A DNA stretch of 29,091 nt, taken from the NCBI GenBank assembly GCA_043738425.1, contig JAYUGJ010000001.1, positions 1-29,091 on the forward strand. Direction: 5' to 3'. Each line of letters starts with the position of its first letter. Positions within the stretch are counted from its first letter, which is position 1. The DNA is from PBB1 sp043738425. GTDB lineage: Bacteria > Pseudomonadota > Gammaproteobacteria > Burkholderiales > Burkholderiaceae_C. Below the pieces are notes generated by a model. The model ran no database searches and was not told where the DNA came from. It was given only the letters and a program-made list of their open reading frames with translations. Positions 23,988 through 29,091 of the stretch are shown one piece after another. The position numbers and the translations under genes are program-made.

Positions 23988-24802
23988 AACAGCATCCTTT
24001 CAACAGCAGGTGGGTTCGACAAAGCCCGGTCAAGCGATGCCAGCGCCACGTCGAGACCGACGTCGGGCGCGAACTCAAACGGAGTGCACAGGCTGTCGAA
24101 GGCGAGTGGCGCAATCACATGGCGATACGCCCGCAACTCCGCATGGGTCAACGGTATGTTTTTGTGGAATGCCTTGTGGCTCGACAGCGCCACCGCACGG
24201 CCTTGATCGTCCTGCTCGATCTTGAACATATCGCCGCAAAAAAGCCGGCGGCTAGCGGCGTCGTGCAAGGCCGCTTGTCCTGCATAGTGCCCGCCGACTC
24301 GGTGCAAGGTGCAATCTGCAGCAAGAACCAGTGTGTCGTCGTACGGCGCGGTAACGCGGAAGGCTTTGGTGAGCTGCAGGTCTTCTTTCTGGATTGCCAC
24401 CACGCTCGGATCGAACTCGCGCTGCAACTGAAACAACGCGCCATAGCCATGGGCATGGCTGGCCGCTAGGCTGGCGATTCCGCCCAGGTCCCTGATACGG
24501 GCCAGCATCAACCGCGTGTAATAAGGCGCGGCCTCGAACGCAATGTTGCCGCCATTGCGCACCAGCAGCCAGCCGATGCTGCTCAACCCGAGGCGCGGTC
24601 GCGTAGTAAATGCCCAAAGCCCGCGCGCTACTTCACGGGCGTCGCCGTCGTGCCCATCGGCAACCTGCGCTTCGGACATGAAATGCCATCCGTCCAACGG
24701 CAAGTCGTTGCGCACATCGGTGCACACCGGGCAGTCCGGCGGCGTGGCGAAATGCTGTTGCCAGAAACCGCAGTTGGTGCAGGCGTAGTGGTTCAAAGAC
24801 AT
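23984..24802 (-). CDS. Metallo-beta-lactamase-like protein with N-terminal rubredoxin-type zinc knuckle
   Basis: This 272-residue protein begins with a paired-cysteine knuckle (C8-x2-C11 and C24-x2-C27, in YACTNCGFWQ and PPDCPVC), as in rubredoxin-like or zinc-ribbon domains. The rest resembles a metallo-beta-lactamase fold: ARGLWAFTTRPRLGLSSIGW, then AASHAHGYGALFQLQ where the HxHxDH metal motif is expected, then RVGGHYAGQ, LFCGDMFK and KNIPLTH. The usual second-site aspartate-histidine pair after HxH is replaced by GYG (SHAHGYG), so one metal site may be missing. Related open frames in other bacteria share this feature, which suggests a distinct subfamily. The gene overlaps the Gfo/Idh/MocA gene by 10 bases and the YcaO gene by four. 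A hydrolase or metal/sulfur-handling partner of the YcaO step is possible, but that is inference. Confidence 0.8.
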   Translation of the reverse strand: MSLNHYACTNCGFWQQHFATPPDCPVCTDVRNDLPLDGWHFMSEAQVADGHDGDAREVARGLWAFTTRPRLGLSSIGWLLVRNGGNIAFEAAPYYTRLMLARIRDLGGIASLAASHAHGYGALFQLQREFDPSVVAIQKEDLQLTKAFRVTAPYDDTLVLAADCTLHRVGGHYAGQAALHDAASRRLFCGDMFKIEQDDQGRAVALSSHKAFHKNIPLTHAELRAYRHVIAPLAFDSLCTPFEFAPDVGLDVALASLDRALSNPPAVERMLL

Positions 24803-25806
24803 GCCAGTGCCTTGCGGTGGGCCGAGTCGAATACGCGCATCAGATCCAAGTCGCGTACCAGCGAAAAGTCATGCGGTTGGCCGCGGGCGGCTGATGCAAA
24901 CGCGTTTGCCTGTGCCGCAAACGGCGAGCCGGCACCGTCGAACTCCACCTCGGATTCGATACCGGTCCGCGCGCAGCGCAGCGACAACCGGCCGCCGGCC
25001 GTCTGGCCCATCGTGTTGTGGGCGACCAGCAAGCCGGCATCGCCCAACACCTCAAGACGCCGCCGCGGCAAGCTGTCAGGGCAGTTGTAGGCGACGTGCA
25101 GTGAGACCAACGTACCACCGCGGGTGCGGCCGATCAGCATGCCGCCGTCATCGACCGGGTACGCATGAATGCGACGCTGCAAACCAATATGCAAACGTTC
25201 AACCGCTTCGCCAAGCAGCCGCTGCACCAGATCGAGCCCGTGCAGTGCCAGGTCGATGACTGCGCCGCCGCCGGCCACGGCGTGGTCGGTGCGCCAGTTG
25301 TCGTCAGCACCTGTTGGCGACCAACGCGGGTCGAGCCAGCAGGCGTAAACAATGCGCACGGCCACCGGCGTGCCGATTGCGCCAGCCGCGATTCGCTCTG
25401 CCATGACCAGGTGAGCTGGGTGATAGCGCTGGTCGAAGGCGGTGCCGTACAGCACGCCTGAGGTTGCCACCGCGGCGGCCATCGACTCAGCTTCGGCCAA
25501 TGTTGCCGCCATCGGTTTTTCGCACAGAACCGCCAATCCACGGGCCGCTATGCGCGCCACCGCATCGGCGTGCTGAGCGTTGGGGGTGGCGACATAGACG
25601 ACGTCGACCTTGGCGGTTTCCAAGAGGGTGTCGAGCGACGCAAAGCTGGCGATCCCGCGGCGCCCGGCCTCGGCGCGGGCCGCAGCCGACGGGTCCGCCA
25701 CCGCGACGATCACGTCGCCGTTGGCGAGGATGGCCGGGGCCATCATGTCGCGGGCGGCCCAGCCATAGCCGACGATGGCCCAACGCATCGGTTGCATGGA
25801 AGTCAC
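24793..25806 (-). CDS. Gfo/Idh/MocA-family oxidoreductase
   Basis: This roughly 337-residue NAD(P)-dependent sugar or cyclitol dehydrogenase has the Rossmann start MRWAIVGYGWAARDMMAPAI, the strand DVVYVATPNAQHAD, the CEKPMA motif whose lysine is catalytic in the family, and GGGAVIDLALHGLDL holding the conserved aspartate and histidine. The C-terminal sheet domain is present to LVRDLDLMRVFDSAH. Such enzymes include inositol 2-dehydrogenase (IolG) and many glycan-modifying oxidoreductases. I chose GTG 25806 because it gives the GTGA overlap seen throughout this operon; ATG 25797 and ATG 25788 are alternatives and give the classical N-terminus. The inositol-3-phosphate synthase at the head of the operon makes an inositol or pseudodisaccharide substrate plausible. 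Confidence 0.9.
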   Translation of the reverse strand: MTSMQPMRWAIVGYGWAARDMMAPAILANGDVIVAVADPSAAARAEAGRRGIASFASLDTLLETAKVDVVYVATPNAQHADAVARIAARGLAVLCEKPMAATLAEAESMAAAVATSGVLYGTAFDQRYHPAHLVMAERIAAGAIGTPVAVRIVYACWLDPRWSPTGADDNWRTDHAVAGGGAVIDLALHGLDLVQRLLGEAVERLHIGLQRRIHAYPVDDGGMLIGRTRGGTLVSLHVAYNCPDSLPRRRLEVLGDAGLLVAHNTMGQTAGGRLSLRCARTGIESEVEFDGAGSPFAAQANAFASAARGQPHDFSLVRDLDLMRVFDSAHRKALACL

Positions 25807-26930
25807 CAGCGCTCCGGAAGGTCGAGCAACTCGCGCCGCGCCGCGGCATCGGCCCACTGCGGGCCCATCACTGCGCGGTCGGGCACCATGGCAGCGCAAC
25901 GGTAGGTGGCTCGGGTTGCATATTCGTTGGCATAACGATCGCTCGGCCACGCCGGCTTGCCATCGATGCACAGCGGATTGCGGCGCAGGCGGCAGCCGTC
26001 GGCCGGTCGCAAAAGCGGGCCATCGGCTGCGTGTGCTGGCTGCAGCGACGGGCCGCACACCAACCCGAATGCCTCGACCACGTTCAGTGCGCCGCCCTGC
26101 ACCGGCACGCTGCCGCTGGCCGCTGCCAGCGTGAGCGCGTGATCGTCATAGAGCACGGCGTCCGGAAACAACGCCTGCACCTCGTCGAGCGTCATGGCAG
26201 CGGCGCTGGAAAGATTCGGCCAGGCGCGGTTGTGGATGTGTGCGATGGCGAGCAGGCCGTGCGCCGCACAACGCCGCAGCCGCGCCACCACGCCCGTCTT
26301 ATCGGTAAAAAAATACAAAGCGTCATGGCAAAAAGCCAGGTCGACCTCGATGTCGATCGGCCAAGGCGCATCGGCGTCAAAGCAGACAAGCTGCGGTGCC
26401 GGCCCCGCGACCCAGTGGCGCGCTAACCAAAGTTTCGAAAACACCACGTCGCCAGCCGTGACGGCCACCCCGAGCCGACCCAGCTCTCGCAGATGGTGGC
26501 CGATACCGCAGCCCAGCTCGAACGCAGTGCGCGGCGCTGTCCAGTGCGCATCCAGCAGCGCCAGCCCGGCCAGGTACGTCGGGTCGCTCCAACGGTGTGC
26601 AAAGTAGGTTGCGACGCGGCCGTAGCCGAGCAGGTCCATGGCTTGCCGCAAATTGAGCACATCGCGTTGCGCGATCAAGATGCGCAGGTTCGCGTCACTG
26701 GGCGCGGGACCGTCCCACCAACCGTCGTTTTGTGCCAGCAGCAAACACAACGCGGTGGTTCGGTCGCCGTGATCGAGCGCTTTCACGGCCGCAGCCGCCA
26801 AGTCCTCGGAACCCGTTCGCAGGTAAGCGATGCCGTCTACCACCGGCCAACGTTCGCCAGTGCCATCGGCCAACGAAGTAGCCGTGTCCGCTTGCAATGC
26901 ACGCCCGCTGTTGGGCGACCGCAAGGTCAT
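25803..26930 (-). CDS. SAM-dependent methyltransferase with a cysteine-free Trm112-like N-terminus
   Basis: This 375-residue protein has motif I of class I methyltransferases, AFELGCGIGHHL at residues 136-147, with the acidic residue after strand 2 in AGDVVFS (D161) and VCFDADAPW at 182-190. LAFCHDALYFF follows as a motif IV-like strand. The first 40 or so residues (LRSPNSGRALQADTATSLAD, then WPVVDGIAYL) resemble the Trm112-like zinc ribbon, but all its cysteines are missing. A long C-terminal part with conserved-looking cysteines (around RLRRNPLCIDG) has no family I recognise. ATG 26930 overlaps the previous stop by four bases. It probably O- or N-methylates the pathway product; the position is unknown. 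Confidence 0.82.
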   Translation of the reverse strand: MTLRSPNSGRALQADTATSLADGTGERWPVVDGIAYLRTGSEDLAAAAVKALDHGDRTTALCLLLAQNDGWWDGPAPSDANLRILIAQRDVLNLRQAMDLLGYGRVATYFAHRWSDPTYLAGLALLDAHWTAPRTAFELGCGIGHHLRELGRLGVAVTAGDVVFSKLWLARHWVAGPAPQLVCFDADAPWPIDIEVDLAFCHDALYFFTDKTGVVARLRRCAAHGLLAIAHIHNRAWPNLSSAAAMTLDEVQALFPDAVLYDDHALTLAAASGSVPVQGGALNVVEAFGLVCGPSLQPAHAADGPLLRPADGCRLRRNPLCIDGKPAWPSDRYANEYATRATYRCAAMVPDRAVMGPQWADAAARRELLDLPERW

Positions 26931-27910
26931 TGCGACAAACCAACGTCGTTGAGCACGCGGTCGTGGAATTTTTTGACCGGACCATCGTGCACCAAGCCGA
27001 AGTCGTCGATCACGTCTCGCATCGTGGTGCGCGATGCTTTGAGGTGCTGCTCGATTTGCAGCACACGGTCGATCACATCGGCGGCGTGAAAGGCCTTGGC
27101 CTCCGGTGTTTGATCTGACGCGATCGGACGCAGCGCTTGTCGCAGCACGACGGTCAAGGGTTTCGGCAGCGCCGCGAAAGCCTGCTCGCGGCCGTACGCG
27201 ATAACCGCCTCGAGGTGGTCGCCGAGCAGCAGCTCGCCGGTAAAACCGCTGTCGGGAACGACTGCGCCGTGTAAGTGGTGGCTCATGGCCGCAAGAAACA
27301 CCGCAGTCGGATCGGCACCATAAGTCGGTGCAGCGACAACCCCGTACACCGCAACCATCAGCGAATGTTCAGCGTGGTTCTCTGGTGGCTCGAAAACCAG
27401 TCGTGGGCGACCAGGGCAGGTGACACCAGCGCGCGGCTGGTCGGCCAGCAGTCGCACAAAGACGGGCGCGTCGGAAACAGGCCAAGCGGCTTGCGCCAAC
27501 GCTGCGCGGAGCGATGTCGCTAGTTTGCAATCGATCGCTGCGCTGACTTCATCGAATCCACGTTGCAATACGCTCACGCAGGCGTCAGCAGATAGGCCAC
27601 ATTGGGCAAGACCGACACGGTCAAGATCACCAAGCCGCACCGCAGCCAGTGCCGCCGCAACAGTGCCACGCATCGTCTGTTCGGGCGCGACACCGGCGGC
27701 TAATGCGGCCCAGCCGGCGGTGAACAACCGGGTGGCGATTGATCCATCACGGCCCGCCGAGCGGATGCGTTTGAGGTCGTTGAGTTCTCGAAACAGCGTG
27801 GCATGTTTTGGTTGCAGCGCCGGGCCGTGATCCGCTGCTGGCTCCCCCTTCGTCGCTACCGAAGGCGGGCTATCAAGCGCTGCTTTTTTGTTTGCCGAAA
27901 CAGCGGTCAC
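26927..27910 (-). CDS. HD-domain-like protein
   Basis: This 327-residue protein has an unrecognised N-terminal half and a C-terminal half with an HD-type histidine pattern: ENHAEHSLMVAVYG (H179, H182), AAMSHHLHGAVVPDSG (H211, H212) and AFHAADVIDRVLQIEQH (H275, D278, D281). In standard HD phosphohydrolases the second motif is HD, but here it is HH, so it could be a divergent metal-dependent member. GFTGELLLGDHLE follows the HH motif. HD proteins hydrolyse nucleotides or phosphate esters, and myo-inositol oxygenase also has an HD-type diiron fold. Either a phosphatase step on inositol phosphate or an oxygenase step would fit the operon, but neither is shown. GTG 27910 overlaps the synthase stop by GTGA. 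Confidence 0.6.
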   Translation of the reverse strand: MTAVSANKKAALDSPPSVATKGEPAADHGPALQPKHATLFRELNDLKRIRSAGRDGSIATRLFTAGWAALAAGVAPEQTMRGTVAAALAAVRLGDLDRVGLAQCGLSADACVSVLQRGFDEVSAAIDCKLATSLRAALAQAAWPVSDAPVFVRLLADQPRAGVTCPGRPRLVFEPPENHAEHSLMVAVYGVVAAPTYGADPTAVFLAAMSHHLHGAVVPDSGFTGELLLGDHLEAVIAYGREQAFAALPKPLTVVLRQALRPIASDQTPEAKAFHAADVIDRVLQIEQHLKASRTTMRDVIDDFGLVHDGPVKKFHDRVLNDVGLSQ

Positions 27911-29091
27911 CGAGCGTCGCCAAGCCAGCAGTCAAACGCGTCTTGCTGCAAGGCAAATGCATGCTCGGGCTTGCGGCCGTTTTGGGTCTGCGGCGCTTTA
28001 AAAAACAAGCCCAGCTGCTCTTGCACGCCACCCTGTCCGCGGTGCCGTGCAAGATCGATTGAGCGTGCAATTTCGATAACCAGCGGCGCGGCCAACACCG
28101 AGTCGCGACACAAGAAATTGAGCTTGAGCTGCATCTTTTGGCCGAGGAACCCGGAGATGTCGACGTTGTCCCAAGCTTCCTTGTTGTCGCCGCGTGGACG
28201 GTAGTAATGAATGTGAACGATGTGGTCATCGACCGGGTAGCCGAGCATGTCGTCGAGCACGCTTTTTTTCGTCGCCACCTTGGACGCCAGCGACTTTGGA
28301 TCATCGAGCGCTTTGCCGTCGCCGTTGCCGAGAATATTGGTCGAAAACCAGCCATCGATGTGCAGCGCGCGCGCCTTGAGCGCTGGAGCCAGCACGGTTT
28401 TCAACAAAGTCTGACCCGTCTTGCCGTCCTTGCCGGCAACCGGCACGTTGCGCTGCGCCGCAAGCTCACTGAGCGGGCCGACGTCGGCCGCTACGCTGGG
28501 CGCGAAGTTGGCGTACGGGGTGTCGCTGGTAATCGCAGCGTAGGCATAAAGCATGGCCGGGCTGATAGCGACGTCGTCGACGTCGAGGCCGTGCTCGAAG
28601 GCAGCGATTGATTGAAGGCAAGGCGCACTGAGGTCGGGCAGTCGTTCAACCGATGCCACGTTCACGACGACGAGCCGCTCGAGCCCGCGGGCCTTGCGCA
28701 TGTCTGCCAGGTCGCGATGTAGTTGCTCGATGATGTCGCGATGGCGCGTCGATCCAATGCGGTGTGTGCCATCGATGTTGGCGCAGAAATCGACACTTCC
28801 CACAGCAGGCCGTGGCCGAATGTCGCGCAGCGAAGAACGACAAACCGACAACTCGGCGTCACCCAACACACCATGCCGTGCGGCCGAAGTGGCGAGGTCA
28901 TCGCTGCTCAGGTCCCAGCCGTCGAACACCAGATGTTCATAAGCAGCCATTCCGTCGATTTGGCGGCCCGCTAATGGCAGGCCACCGAGTCCAACCCGAC
29001 CGGCCTTGATCAACTCGATGCCGGCGATGGCCGTAGTGGCCACTGCGCCACCCATGCCGATGAGTGCGATGCCTAAGGGGGAGTGCGTCAT
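27907..29091 (-). CDS. Inositol-3-phosphate synthase (myo-inositol-1-phosphate synthase)
   Basis: This 394-residue enzyme converts glucose 6-phosphate to inositol 3-phosphate using bound NAD. The N-terminus has the NAD-binding loop GMGGAVATTAIAGIELIKAG (residues 12-31). The core signatures are PVAGKDGKTGQTLLKTVLAP and GWFSTNILGNGDGKALDD, followed by SLASKVATKKSVLDDML, the conserved lysine-bearing SK..SKS-like motif. The length fits bacterial forms. The start codon is the last three bases of the window (29089-29091, ATG on the - strand). MTHSPLGIALIGMG is a natural start, but an upstream one cannot be excluded. It is the first visible gene of the operon, and the promoter lies outside. Bacterial use of this enzyme is mostly for mycothiol, inositol lipids, compatible solutes and aminocyclitols. 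Confidence 0.92.
   Translation of the reverse strand: MTHSPLGIALIGMGGAVATTAIAGIELIKAGRVGLGGLPLAGRQIDGMAAYEHLVFDGWDLSSDDLATSAARHGVLGDAELSVCRSSLRDIRPRPAVGSVDFCANIDGTHRIGSTRHRDIIEQLHRDLADMRKARGLERLVVVNVASVERLPDLSAPCLQSIAAFEHGLDVDDVAISPAMLYAYAAITSDTPYANFAPSVAADVGPLSELAAQRNVPVAGKDGKTGQTLLKTVLAPALKARALHIDGWFSTNILGNGDGKALDDPKSLASKVATKKSVLDDMLGYPVDDHIVHIHYYRPRGDNKEAWDNVDISGFLGQKMQLKLNFLCRDSVLAAPLVIEIARSIDLARHRGQGGVQEQLGLFFKAPQTQNGRKPEHAFALQQDAFDCWLGDAR

Noticed and set aside
19719..29091. Calling the operon a mycothiol pathway
   Set aside because: Only the first three enzyme families match; the cysteine ligase and acetyltransferase are missing, and six other enzymes have no place in mycothiol synthesis.
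19719..29091. Calling the operon an aminoglycoside cluster
   Set aside because: No aminotransferase, 2-deoxy-scyllo-inosose synthase or resistance enzyme was found in the window.

Overview
The window looks like a chromosomal segment of a GC-rich betaproteobacterium, most likely of the order Burkholderiales. The main reason is the central block (adk, kdsB, a Trm112-type protein, lpxK, exbD/exbB, xseA, sodB, a DUF192 protein and icd), whose proteins and order fit that group; LpxK and KdsB show a Gram-negative lipopolysaccharide maker. This placement comes from recognition of protein families, not from a database search.

Region 1 (1-10504, + strand) is a complete trans-envelope uptake locus of the peptide/nickel ABC type. 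It holds the end of a substrate-binding protein with a C-terminal membrane anchor, two permeases (the second with a long N-terminal extension), one fused two-domain ATPase, a TonB-dependent outer-membrane receptor, a TonB, an ExbB and two ExbDs. The receptor would bring a ligand across the outer membrane, powered by the dedicated TonB/ExbB/ExbD set, and the ABC transporter would carry it across the inner membrane. Two repeats stand out: a REP-like palindrome translated in frame inside the ATPase linker, and an ACAGGA hexamer array between the exbD genes. A hairpin closes the region.

Region 2 (10561-18780) is housekeeping. On the - strand, an exbB/exbD pair is followed by lpxK, a Trm112-like gene, kdsB and adk. 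On the + strand are xseA, sodB and icd, with a DUF192 gene on the - strand between the last two. SodB and the DUF192 gene converge on one strong bidirectional terminator.

Region 3 (18781-19718) has no intact gene. It holds remnants of two different transposases, one per strand, and a short AACTCC array: a decayed insertion-sequence zone at the edge of the accessory region.

Region 4 (19719-29091, - strand, read from 29091 down) is the most interesting part: nine tightly coupled genes. In transcription order they are an inositol-3-phosphate synthase, an HD-like protein, a SAM methyltransferase, a Gfo/Idh/MocA oxidoreductase, a metallo-beta-lactamase-like protein with an N-terminal rubredoxin-type zinc knuckle, a YcaO-fold protein, a sugar-isomerase-type TIM barrel, a GT4 glycosyltransferase and a PIG-L/LmbE deacetylase. 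Seven of the eight junctions are 4-base ATGA/GTGA overlaps and the eighth overlaps by 10 bases. The synthase, GT4 and PIG-L trio parallels the first steps of mycothiol biosynthesis (Ino1, MshA, MshB) and the logic of aminocyclitol pseudodisaccharides. However, the ligase and acetyltransferase of mycothiol are absent from the window, and a YcaO enzyme is present instead. I infer an uncharacterised pathway to a glycosylated, deacetylated and methylated inositol derivative, perhaps carrying an ATP-dependently formed amide-derived or sulfur-containing group. The operon may extend beyond the right edge.
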